A stretch of 53,058 nucleotides of DNA, taken from NCBI GenBank assembly GCA_000697055.1, contig JNDT01001306.1:1-53058 (forward strand). Direction: 5' to 3'. Positions within the stretch are counted from its first letter, which is position 1; each line of letters opens with the position of its first letter. Made by a program: the position numbers and the translations under genes. The stretch comes from Saksenaea vasiformis B4078. Taxonomy: Eukaryota; Mucoromycota; Mucoromycetes; Mucorales; Saksenaeaceae. The notes beneath the pieces are model-generated. The model was given only the letters and a program-made list of their open reading frames with translations, was not told the origin of the DNA and did not search any database. Positions 13,001-23,250 of the stretch are shown in pieces.

Positions 13001-15129
13001 CACTAAAGATCAAGCCTATCGAACCATATTCCAGACTGCCTGCGGATGCCAATGTAGCAACGATCAAACTACCTGGACTGAGCATACGAACTTCCTATCA
13101 AACACGTTTGGGAGCAGATGCGTCCAACTCTGCCATACCAAAGCGGTTGCATGCTGATATTTTGGTGCATGAAAGCGAGAACGTCCTGCATCCTTCTCTG
13201 GTTCAGTTCCTTCGCGAAGTCATCGCAGGGCTCAAACTGGGTATACAGCAGTCGACAGAACGAAAGGCTGTGAGAGCATCCGAATCAGATGATATCAATC
13301 TCAATGCATCGCTCTTCCTTCGATTATCCCGATCCAAGCTGGACCTTAGTTGCCAACCACTCTCTAAGGTGGTGTGTTCTTTGAGCTGGGACGAAGGCGA
13401 GTTCTTGATGACTTCCTTTTCTGATGAAGCAACGTCGCGAACCATGAGCTGTATTGGTTCGCTCCGCGACATTTCGGCACAAGTCAAGCATCACTTTTCG
13501 CCCGAGGCATGCTTAGCTGCCAGGATTGATCGCTTCTTAGTGAACACAATGCTTACGTCTCAGCGTGGGCGTGAAGATAGCCAAAACGACGATGCCATCT
13601 CAATTATCTTGAAAGCATCGACCATCCATGGTGATCTCAACGTTCGTCACCTGCAGGACCTGTTGATCTTGTTTTCCCACTGGTTCCGACAGCCTGATCC
13701 TCTGTCGTCCCCGACATCTTCCAAGGAATCCAATACGGATGAGTTACCAGTGCTACCACAAGCCCAGCCGTTTGCAAGATACCTTGTCTTTGAAGCGTCC
13801 GTCATCAATCTTTCTGTCGATATGGGTCAAGCGATTGGCAAGATCATGCTGGAGCCACGAAGTCTTATTCTGCACACGTTCAATATACCACGGGATTCAA
13901 TAGGCTTGAATGTATTCCTGAATTCCATCAACGTGGTATCCGAAGGGAGATTGTGCGGTGATGCGTTGTTCGAGCGCATCATGATTGAAGGCGAAGTCAA
14001 AATGAAAGAGTCGGCTCATACAGCTTCTTTCTGCACTGTTCTGGATGGTTTCCGAGCCACCTACGAGTATGAGTACCAGAATATCCTGGATCTTGTGCAA
14101 AAGCCGATCGTGTTCCGGTCAGCGATTCAGCCAGGGAACGATACCTATGAGATTACAGCAACGATGAACATGAGTCCGATGGTCGCAAGGCTCTCGATCA
14201 AGACCGTACCAGTCATTATTACCATGTACCGCAGATTTAGCGAGCTACTGGAAAAGAAAAAGGCTGAAGCAGGTGTGCTAGACCGCCTTTCTATAACGGA
14301 GGAGAACGTTACCGTGCCGAAGGATGATGGGCAGCCTCCACCACGAGGCCAGAAGATCCACAGCACGATCCAGATTTGTCTTGATTCGGTTGACATTATT
14401 ATCTATCCGAATCAGTTCCAGGATCAAGACAATGTGGAGATTCGCGCGCGACACCTCATAGCTGCGCTAGAACAGTTGTCCATGACGGAGATCCGTCGTA
14501 TGCTTGCTATGAGTTTTGCTAATGCTGCTTTGCTAAAGAACGTCCCTGGTGCGGCCATTATGAAGCATCAAGATGAAAAAGGGGGCACTGTTATCTTCGG
14601 CATCCCGTCAACTAAGCTCACAATGGATTCAACTCAGATACAACGCAATGTGGACCACGTCTTCTCAACTGACTTTGATGGGCGAATCAACGTGTCACTC
14701 AACCTCGGATTGATCAAATATTTACAGGAAATGAGTCATATGTTTACAACACAGCTTAACCGTGCTTTGGATGATGTTGCAGTTCAACCGACATTTCCCA
14801 ATGAAGAGTCACCCAGCTTAGACAGTTCGATTTCCACTCAGCAGAGGCCGATGCAACGTGGCGATACATCCTCAGAAATAGGTCCGTCATCACCATCGTC
14901 ATCGCAGACAACCAGTGAACTCATCTATACGACAAACCAACCTGTGGGCTTCCATCCACAATTGCAAGTGATGGGTGACGCGACGCCACCTGTAGAATGG
15001 CTTGGATTAAAGCGGGAGAAGCTTCCTGCCATCGTTCACGAAAACATTACAAAAAATCTGGATGAAATTATCCAAGCGATCTGGGAAATGGCAGAGACTC
15101 AAACGCATAAATTAGCAAATGTTCCATAA
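4053..15129 (+). CDS. CSF1: CSF1-type bridge-like lipid transfer protein (BLTP1/Tweek family)
   Basis: Encodes a very long hydrophobic-groove protein that carries phospholipids between the ER and partner membranes. Reconstructed protein 3361 aa (yeast Csf1 is near 2960). Exons: 4053-4257, 4305-4469, 4507-4662, 4710-5028, 5126-5548, 5595-5988, 6046-6319, 6368-6465, 6522-6698, 6768-6938, 6983-7133, 7189-7311, 7353-7762, 7809-7986, 8035-8118, 8170-8347, 8397-8563, 8610-8797, 8853-9101, 9154-15129. All phases agree and the sum closes in frame. An N-terminal membrane anchor (about residues 22-42) precedes family blocks: ARILFKNFRY, FECTTGAII, LPPEWG, YGPWTDR, MPSPRKWN, FLLRDHVFLFQDLIKDW. The C-terminus has the family-like TPPVEWLGLKR. 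The 4470-4506 intron (37 nt) is the least certain. All introns lie in the first 5.1 kb; the last exon is a single 5976-nt block. Confidence 0.93.
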
Positions 15130-15580
15130 ATATTTTTCAATTAAAGAAAACTGTATCATTGGATCAGTTATCCCTAAGAAAGTCCTAGAATCTAAGTTAT
15201 TTGTATGTTTGTATACTGTTAGTTGCCACGTGGCACAGGATCAATGGAATGAAATGTCCATTACACAAGGACTATCACCGTTGCAACTTTGAACAGGAGG
15301 TAATTTTCCTTGTATGAAGAAATAATTAACTACAAATGATTTCGGCGCATCATCAACAAACCGAAGAAGCTCTCCAGCTAACATGCGAACATATGCGTTC
15401 CGGGAAGCTCTGTAGGAGTGGACCTAGCCTGGCCAGTACGCTTTTGTGCGAGCGAAGAGTAGTCCCGTCCAATCATCTGCCGACTTGTTCTTGTGCTGAC
15501 GTCAATTTCAAAACGTTCGTGCGAGAGTGTACCGCAAAGAGTATTCCCCGACTTCAGTACTTTTTCTAGCGATCCACACG

Positions 15581-16570
15581 ATGCCACCAAAGAGAAAAGC
15601 AGCAGCAGCAGCAGAAGCAGCGGTAGCCAAAGAAGCAGGAGTAGTCAAAGAAGCAGAAGTACCCAAAGAAACCGATGAGTCAAGTTCAGCATCAACAAAT
15701 GGTGGACTTGCCGAGCGAATGCAAAAATTGAATGAACTTCGGAAGCGACGGGTGAGAATGATAATGCTTAATCCAGCCACTTGTAAAACTCACAGTGTCG
15801 AGGGAAATAACAATAGAGGACAGAAGTGGAACAAGGCAATCGTCGTGATCGTAATTTGGAGTTCCAGCGTAGCAAAGAGAATCCAAGATTGGAGGCTCGT
15901 CATGAACGAAAACGCCAGGAAGCGTTGAAGATCCTGGAAAAACAAGATGCTAAAGATAAAGGCGAAGATTACGAAAGGAAACAGTTCTGGAAGTATTCTG
16001 CTGAATCTGTCGAAGCTTGGGAAAAGAAGATGGCGAAGAAAGCCAAAATGGCAAATACTGGATTCGCAGGTAAGAGATGGGATCTAATGAATGGCGATCA
16101 AAGACTAATCGATGAACGAACAAAAAAAAAAAAAGATCACACTCAGGCTGCACACAAGAAGTATATTAAACTGATGTCTGATTTCAAGCCAGACATGGGT
16201 GCTTATGCCGATAAGAAGTTGGAGAGTATTGCACGTGCAATCCGCAACGGCGAGGATCCTTCTGCTATTTCAAGCATTGCAAATAATCTTGACTATGCGT
16301 CAATGGATGACACACCATCAAAGGATGCATTAGACCGATTAGCCGACGATGTGAAGAAACAGTACGTCTTCCTATTGTTACCATATTGTGTTTAAATTCT
16401 TTCTTAGGATCCTGAAACGTGAGACACGTTCTCGTGATCGCAAGGAGACCACCGACGATATCTCCTGGATTAACGAAAAGAACAGAGTGTTCAACCAGAA
16501 AATCGCTCGCTTTTATGATAGGTACACTAAGGAAATTCGTGAGAACCTTGAACGAGGCACCGCGTTGTAA
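15581..16570 (+). CDS. SYF2: Pre-mRNA-splicing factor SYF2
   Basis: SYF2 is a component of the NTC-associated spliceosome, acting in the nucleus. The 270-aa protein is built from exons 15581-15751, 15817-16069, 16136-16361 and 16408-16570. It starts [14 protein letters not shown], an Ala/Lys-rich leader from a GCA-rich run. The SYF2 core follows: [42 protein letters not shown], then [16 protein letters not shown] and the C-terminal [19 protein letters not shown] and ERGTAL. The third exon junction matters: the 66-nt intron 16070-16135 has no frame consequence and could be misread as coding, but removing it restores the conserved GFADHTQAA. That intron ends in an unusually A-rich acceptor. SYF2 starts about 450 nt after the CSF1 stop on the same strand. 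Confidence 0.93.
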
Positions 16571-16638
16571 ATAAATACAGGCTTAATTTCTCTTAAACAA
16601 CGAGCATTGCAACGATAGTAGTCCATGTTAGTTCCTAT

Positions 16639-16920
16639 GTGCTGAAACCAGGAATTTGGCAGGATTATCTGTTCGCTCTTATGCTCCTTGCTTTCATCAC
16701 GATCATCGTCATTGAGGCGATTCTAGGGAATATCATGACTTTGCTTGTACAGCCTAACGATATAGACATCCAATCTTTGGTCCTTGGTTCTTTGTTACAA
16801 GATAGACCCTTCGTCACAACCATCGAAGTCGATAAGACCGATTTAAGGATATCTGCAGCTGTACAACATATTAAGAGCTTTAAGGAGTATACCCAGTTTC
16901 TGGGTCGACATGACAGATGA
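16639..16920 (+). other. Unrecognised open frame with one hydrophobic segment
   Basis: An open frame directly downstream of SYF2. The first in-frame ATG is at 16681, giving 79 aa with a hydrophobic N-terminal stretch that could be a membrane segment or signal anchor, followed by a normal hydrophilic domain. No family was recognised. It may be a fragment of a broken gene or an unspliced exon of a small gene; evidence is only open length and composition. Confidence 0.2.
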
Positions 16921-18120
16921 GTCTCCGGATATTAAACGTCTTTCCCACGGCAGGAGAATTGAAGAAGTCGAAATGAATGATGTTAATCAATTAGAAAGCT
17001 GCTTACAAAGAGGACCTCTATATTATTCTTGCGTAGTTTTGCGCCTTTCGTTACTCAGCTACACAGTTTCCTCGTAGCTTTCCTTTCGCAAGTGCAACGT
17101 TTGTGCCATATCTTCCCTGTTTCCTTTCATGAATCTCCACTTGCAAGTCGGAGACTTTCTGTCATTTCCGAATTACTCCTTAACTTTCACCCAGCATATG
17201 TATTACATATAGCATTAGAGTAGTTACCATCATTATGGCGGTAGATACACAATGTACGTGTAATAGGTGCTATCGAGAAAAGATTGATCTCGTTTTTCCA
17301 AATGCATCTTTTTTCTAAAAAAAAAGGGGGGAAAGTTGATCGTTAGTTTCTGAGAAGAACCTCTAGATAATAGAGTAAGACACAAACCTTCAATATATTG
17401 AAGACGAATGCACTAAGCAGATAAATGACCTGAAATAACTCAACTGAGAATGCATTTTATCATCGTTATCTCTCTCTATTGTGAACAATCGCGTGGGAAA
17501 AATGGTCCGTAAGGTACTGACTGATCTTGAATTCTACAAGTCGTCGCACAAAGTTGCAACATGTTCTGTTATACGTTACTCAAACTTACTGATCACAAGA
17601 CGTCACTTGTTCGAGTGTTTAAAATAATGCTGACAAACAAGTAAACCTCTGCTCTATAACGGGATGTAGGCTTGTTGCCGGAAGCATATGACAAGTACAG
17701 TCCTCGGGAAAGTATTCATGTGCGCGGCGCTGCAACTGATGCAAGTATATAGTCAAAAGCAAGTGATGTAAAAACGGTACTTCTGCTGCAGTTGAATATT
17801 AAAGAGGTAGCACAATAAGATAATCAATTGATGAAGGGAGAAGTGGAGAATCCAAGATTAATATTGTCGCTTCATGTTTCAGCTAAAACATAATCTAAAA
17901 CACATTACGGGATAAAGTCTGTGGACAGTAACGTCTACTTCCACAAACTTCGCTTTGCTGCTTGTGTTATGCACCTTACATCTACTTGACACAGTCAGGT
18001 ACAGAATATATTACCTATGAAAAATATTTGTTGCCTTCTTGCAATGGCTCAATAAAGCATGTGGCCTCCACAAACTTCAAGGACAGCATGCCGTTCTTCC
18101 ATGAAAGTGTCTTCCAGCTG
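16921..18120. other. Gene-free stretch
   Basis: Nothing recognisable: short stop-rich frames, no tandem repeats and no RNA gene seen. Confidence 0.5.
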
Positions 18121-18129
18121 CGCGGCCTT

Positions 18130-18760
18130 ACGGATCACTGTCTCCTCTTTGACAACCGGTGTTCCAACTCATCCTAAAGGTATTCAAGTGAATTGAAGTC
18201 TTGCTATGTGTGGGCCAGCCTCGCATAAAGGAGAGATCGCGATTGCCCTTGCACAGTTGCATATAATCGTCTCCCTGATATTTCGTTCCATAAATATTCT
18301 CTCCATCCTCGTACAAGACATGGACGCAACCACCGTTGTCAAGGGCACAGAATCCGGACTCACGGCTCCATATCACCTTATGTCATTGGCCATGGATCCA
18401 ATCTGCCTGCTCCTCTAGCCACCTGAGTCTTTCGGCCTTGTAGGCCTCCGTTAATTTCGATCTACAGATGTGGCGATATGAAGAAAAACTCCAATTTTGT
18501 TAGCTGTATTGCATGCTTCGGAGAGTGTCGCGTAATGAATCTTCAAACGTACGCGCGGATTGCGGTGGGTGGTACATCCAACAGTTCGGCATGCGCGCTT
18601 GGTGATCTCTCCTTCAACCTCCCTCCTCTCGGTTTAGATGCTCTACACCTAGCCTCATCAATGTGATTACAATGCCATATATAGCTAATACTCCAGACCC
18701 TGACTTCGGCATCGACACCATATGACACGTTTATCTGACTCACTCCATAAATCATGGTGT
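18130..18760 (-). pseudogene. Degenerate Tc1/mariner-type transposase
   Basis: Read on the minus strand, fragments in changing frames follow the order of a Tc1/mariner transposase. First comes a GGRLKE-type linker region. Then a segment ending TEAYKAERLRWLEEQADW matches the typical 'LTEAHKKARLEWAKEHADW'. Then comes HKVIWSRESGFCALDNGG, matching the catalytic 'VIWSDESxFxxxxxGG' block. The first catalytic Asp of WSDES is Arg here, one TGG is TGA, and at least two frameshifts separate the pieces, so the gene is dead. Terminal inverted repeats were not identified. Confidence 0.6.
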
Positions 18761-18789
18761 GTGCTGCGCCTCTGAAAATTCAGAGTTTT

Positions 18790-20640
18790 GCTTGTAACAT
18801 GTGGTAGAAAGATATGTGAGTGACATAAGAATAGCTTTATAACGAAAAGAAGAAAAGAATAGTCGAGCATTACTGATTTTTCACGATCCTTCGTGGATCT
18901 GTGGCCTTGGTAGTGTATCTCAATATAACGTCCTCTCTTCAACAACAGATACACATCGTGAAACGAAGAAGAAAAGAGGCGTTCACTTCCAAATGGGACC
19001 TTCTCCTTTGATCTATCATTGTGACTGATTATTTTGCTCTTTGGTTGGCCATACTGCTTTTGTATGCTTTTGCGACACCAGCCAAAGTGATATCATTTGA
19101 AGCAATAAAGCCGCAATTGATCAATAAACTTTGGCTTCTCCCGCTGTCGATAATGTTTGACGTAGTGGTTACTGCAATCGGCTTCTCGTGAATGCGGAGA
19201 ACTTCTTGGCGAACAATAGGAACTAATGCGGAGCAGATAGTTCAACAAGCTTTCACTTGATTCCCACCGAGATTTGAAAGAGCGATATAAGCATCGGGTG
19301 TCGCTTTTTCTTTTTGCAACGATCTTTGATAACTTCGAATTTTCTGGCAAGGGCAATTGATCTCCGCACTTTTCTTCTCCATCATCGCCACCTCTTTCTG
19401 GGAAGAACTGTAGTAGTAAACTACCTCTGCACAAGAAAAGACTACGTGTCATTACGTCCGACATTGGGGGAGATGTTACTATTTGTTAAAGTCCGTGGCA
19501 CCGAACTCAAAAAAAAAAACTTTCATTGGCAAGCACCCCTTCACATGTCTTCCTATGAGTCACGGATAGCGGGATTTTATCCTTGCACATAAACGGTCTT
19601 CTAAGTTCTGATATGAACGGAGTTTCTTGCGTCGAGTCGAGTAGAAACTGCACGAATCCAGCTCATTTGATAACAAAAGGATATGGAACGAAACGAGACC
19701 TAATTATGACCAAAATTTTCACAGGGGATTGTTAGGAAAAAGGTACTTCGTTTGATCGACCTTCTTCAGCACGTGAGTTATTTCAAATTCCGAGGTTTCT
19801 CCTTCTTGTTGTTATGTTTATTTCATGTGATTGTGATACATGTGCAGTTTACTTGGGCAGTGCGTTTTATTTTCGTTCATATAACAATATAAAAGATTTG
19901 ACGTACGATGTGCGAAAAGAAAAAAAAAGTTTTTCTCAATTATTTGGGTGGGGCTGATGGCGCAATCCATGCGTATAATTCTTCCGATCCGCGGCGATTG
20001 GTCCCCGCTGTAATCCGTCCGACCGACCGGACCAATACCTGCAAGCGCCGGATGTGGTAAGAGATTAAGATCTACTGCATGATTGGCCCGATAAGCATAA
20101 TCTGTCTACCAAAATATCTCGTTGCCGGGTTTCGCCTTGCTAAAAAAAAATAGAAAAATAGAAAAATAGAGTATGTAAAATATATGAGTAGTCTCTTTGT
20201 TATTTTTTTTATTCATTTTCGGCAAAGGCCAAGGTAAACAAAGAGTTTGTTCTAAAAGAAAAAAAAATACACAAAAATGAGAGGGAAACCATGGTTACCC
20301 AATGAGTGATGTATCACGGTCCGTTGGGGGGGAAAAGAAAGGGGTTTAGTCTGGATGAGTCACACAAAGAGAAAGAAAAACGAAAACCAAGCCAATGATT
20401 TCGTTGGGCCAAAAAAAAACCACCTTGTACACCTTGAGTCATGAAATAAAGCGACAACCGTCTTTACAGAACACACACAAAAGAAAATGTATGAATGCTA
20501 ATCCATGTCTACAATGAAAAAATAAAATAGTGTTATGGGGTGAGTGTATTTGTGCATGTTGCATCGATGCAAAGTGTGTGAGAGTGAGTATATGTATGCA
20601 TTTTTATGTGCACTAGACGTTTCGTATGCGAGTCCGTCCG
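18790..20640. other. Intergenic region, upstream of the GATA factor
   Basis: No gene recognised; one 123-codon minus-strand open frame (19093-19464) has no familiar motif. The distal promoter of the GATA factor lies here, including an inverted CCAAT pair and a GATAAG site listed separately, and several A-runs and T-runs. Confidence 0.5.
19997..20036. promoter_or_regulatory. Inverted CCAAT pair upstream of the GATA factor
   Basis: ATTGGTCC (19997-20004) and its exact inverted complement GGACCAAT (20029-20036) flank a GC-rich 24-nt spacer containing GACCGACCGG. CCAAT boxes are bound by the HAP/NF-Y complex in fungi. A GATAAG motif follows at 20090-20095 with a further ATTGG at 20082. This is about 750 nt upstream of the predicted start codon; autoregulation is inference. 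Confidence 0.35.
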
Positions 20641-20664
20641 CGCTTTTTTAAAAAAAGAAAAAAG

Positions 20665-20672
20665 TATAAAAG
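20665..20672 (+). promoter_or_regulatory. TATA box of the GATA factor gene
   Basis: TATAAAAG about 125 nt upstream of the ATG at 20790, followed by a C/T-rich leader. Confidence 0.5.
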
Positions 20673-20789
20673 CGCTGAACCTTGTTTTGTCCTTCTTCTT
20701 TTCTTTGTTTTCTTCATAAAACCCAAAAACAACACCGTCTTTTTCACATCCCACACTCACTCAATCCCTGGCGGTTTGTGCGCGTGCTT

Positions 20790-21965
20790 ATGATGACCGG
20801 GACCGATGATTACTTGCTGTTGCCATCCTCCGACTTGTTTGGCGGTAAGGACCCGCTCCTTTTCTTTCAAGACCCTCTTCCATCACCTACCTCCGAAAGC
20901 AACTTCCCCTCCCCTACCTCCTCGACCGATTCCATTGACACACCAAGCTCAGCCTTTTTTGATCCTGCTATTCTGAACCTGCCCAGCTCCGTTCTGGAAT
21001 CCTTGTCCATGCTGTACCAGCAACAACAACAGCAACAGCAACAGCAACAAACGGCGGTCGAGAACTTTGATCAATTTGTCAAGTTTGAAGAAGACTCCAC
21101 AACGACGGCTACTTCTGCGGTGACATCGCCGGAGACACCTGCTGTGGAGACAATTCCTACGACACCATCCACGCCCGCGAAACCTAAAACAAACCGTCCT
21201 CCTCGTCAGTTGGAGTGCTACAACTGTCATGTTACCAAGACTCCGCTGTGGCGACGTACTCCAGACAGAGCTCATTCGTTGTGTAATGCTTGTGGACTTT
21301 ATTACAAACAGTATGGTACGCATCGCCCCTTACATATTCGTCAAAAGCAACAACAACAACAATCCTCTTCCAACGCTACTACTACTACTACTACTACCGC
21401 TACTACTGCTACTACTGCTACTACTACGCCTTCGACCAAAGCGGCTGTCAAACAGTTGTCTCCTTCGGCTACACCGCCTCCGACCACGCCTCCCACGGTG
21501 ACGATGGCCGAGGCTGCTGCCAATTTGTTGCGTCCTCTTTTGAGTCAACCAGCTCCGATCCATCCTTGTCAAGCCCATCAAAGCTGTGTCAATTGTTCCC
21601 AGACACAAACACCATTGTGGCGTAAGAATGAACGAGGCGAACCTGTATGTAATGCCTGCGGTCTTTATTCCAAGCTTCATCAACGTGATCGACCTCTTGC
21701 TATGCGTAAACAGTCCATTCAGAAACGTCGTCGTAGCGATGCTGAGGAGAATGAAGAAGTGATGGATGAAGAAGAAGAAGAAGGAAACACGAGACCTAGC
21801 AAGATGGCTAATACTACGAAAGCTGCGAAGGAACTCAACGAAATCGATGACTCACGTTTCAAGAGCCTGTTGAGCAGAATGAACACTGAACAAATGCACG
21901 GTTTCTTGGGGATGCTGGAACGTCGTTGTGAGATTCTACGATCGTTGTTGTATCCTGACAACTGA
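20790..21965 (+). CDS. Two-finger GATA-type zinc-finger transcription factor
   Basis: Intronless gene for 391 aa, starting at the first of two adjacent ATGs. The frame is open upstream but lacks another good ATG. Two GATA fingers are visible. Finger 1 is C143-x2-C146-x18-C165-x2-C168 with [19 protein letters not shown]. Finger 2 starts at C266 (CVNC), with [18 protein letters not shown], and is followed by a basic [10 protein letters not shown] tail. The N-terminus is Ser/Pro/Asp-rich with a glutamine run near residues 76-87, typical of activation regions. The linker between the fingers has Gln and Thr homopolymer tracts. An acidic DEEEEE patch and a C-terminal helix-like segment ([22 protein letters not shown]) end the protein. 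The short Cys-rich insert between the fingers of siderophore repressors (SreA/Urbs1) is absent, so an iron role is not supported. A nuclear GATA-site regulator of unknown target set is likely. Confidence 0.88.
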   Translation: MMTGTDDYLLLPSSDLFGGKDPLLFFQDPLPSPTSESNFPSPTSSTDSIDTPSSAFFDPAILNLPSSVLESLSMLYQQQQQQQQQQQTAVENFDQFVKFEEDSTTTATSAVTSPETPAVETIPTTPSTPAKPKTNRPPRQLECYNCHVTKTPLWRRTPDRAHSLCNACGLYYKQYGTHRPLHIRQKQQQQQSSSNATTTTTTTATTATTATTTPSTKAAVKQLSPSATPPPTTPPTVTMAEAAANLLRPLLSQPAPIHPCQAHQSCVNCSQTQTPLWRKNERGEPVCNACGLYSKLHQRDRPLAMRKQSIQKRRRSDAEENEEVMDEEEEEGNTRPSKMANTTKAAKELNEIDDSRFKSLLSRMNTEQMHGFLGMLERRCEILRSLLYPDN

Positions 21966-23250
21966 AACTTCCTTCTATTTTATTCTTTTCTTTTTTTTTT
22001 TTTTTACTTGTATATTTTTCTTTTTGTCTGATATTTTTTTCTTTTTTTTACTTTTCTGTTTCTTCAGAAAACTTTGTATATGTTCAACACATACCATTTA
22101 AAAACGAGATGCCCTTTTTTTTTTCTTTCTTCAACAGGGTTTAACTCAAAAAACAAACATTTGCATCCTTTATTTAATATATACCGTTCAACACTCAAAA
22201 TCTTTTTTTACTCCAACATCTCCAAAAAAATAAATTCTACTCTTCGCAATGAAAAAAATTTTTTTTTTTTTTATCTATATAATGTTTGTGGGTTACCTTG
22301 GCAGTAAAATTTGAGCTAATCACAGTTCATGAAGAACGAACGTGGGGCCACGTTTGGAACTCCGTGAGGATCTTCGTCGATAATTCTTCTTGAATAGCAG
22401 GTTTATTATTTTGTTAGCCAGCTAAAGCTTTTGATTTGTTCTCAAAGAGGATCTGTATTATTCGATGCCCCACGTCAACTATTTTCAAAGAGCGCAAACG
22501 GACGTGGGTCACCTCATGGCTACACAAAAAACGCAACATTTCAACTGTGTACCTCTTTCTTTTTTACGTCTTGCCCCATTCAAAGCATAAGGTGGTTAGA
22601 CAATTCAAATTAGACGTTTAGTAATTGTGTAGCATTGTGCTTTATGTTCGTTTTCATCAATAGAAAAAGGAACACTTGTAATTCAGCCACATATTCAGGG
22701 CCGCTGTCGGTTTCATATTGGTTTCCGAAACGCAAACCATAAAAAAAAATAAAAGGAAAAACGAGAATCAGACTTCCCGTTACTAAGAAGCACACCTTTG
22801 AACCTAACAATAGTGTATTCAGTCACTTCTTTTAGCTCTACTATTTTCACTTTCTATGAAGTATACCAGTTAATAATAAACGGTGCAATCCCTAAACGAG
22901 ACGATCTACAACTGTTATCGGTTGGAAGGGGTTAGATGGGTAGGATCGTTGTTGCACCTGTGTTTCCTTAAGAATGAATTCATAAGATGTAAGCCTGCAT
23001 TGATATTCACTCATTTGGTTCTATACTGAGGGACATCTCCATATCTCGATCATGGTTGTATCACCCACTTGTACAAAGTGCGATCAACGCAAAAAAAAAA
23101 AAAAAAAGGTTCAGAGTAAAGGCAAACGTTTGTCTGTTTTGTTTCAGAAGGAATTAGGAAAACCAGCTCTTTTTATTTTTTAAGAAACTAAATTAAAACG
23201 AAGGGTCGGAAATATACAGTAAAGCAAAAAAGCATGAAGATTTTGTTTTA
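21966..23250. other. Intergenic region between convergent genes
   Basis: Contains the 3' UTRs of the GATA gene (+) and the H+-ATPase gene (-). Long T runs (about 21990-22060, 22250-22275) and an A run near 23091-23107 are present. No additional gene recognised. Confidence 0.5.

Noticed and set aside
16070..16135. Treating this segment of SYF2 as coding
   Set aside because: It is stop-free and a multiple of three, but has a GTAAGA donor, a CTAAT branch-like site and an AG end, and its removal restores a conserved SYF2 block.
19950..20110. Possible tRNA or structured RNA in the GC-rich block
   Set aside because: No tRNA arm pattern or GTTCGAATC-type T-loop; better explained as promoter elements.
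21330..21683. Minus- and other-frame Ser/Val/Tyr runs over the GATA gene
   Set aside because: Shadows of the ACT/CAA trinucleotide tracts in the GATA-factor linker.
20790..21965. GATA factor as the siderophore repressor SreA/Urbs1
   Set aside because: Has two fingers but not the conserved Cys-rich segment between them, and the fingers differ from each other more than expected.
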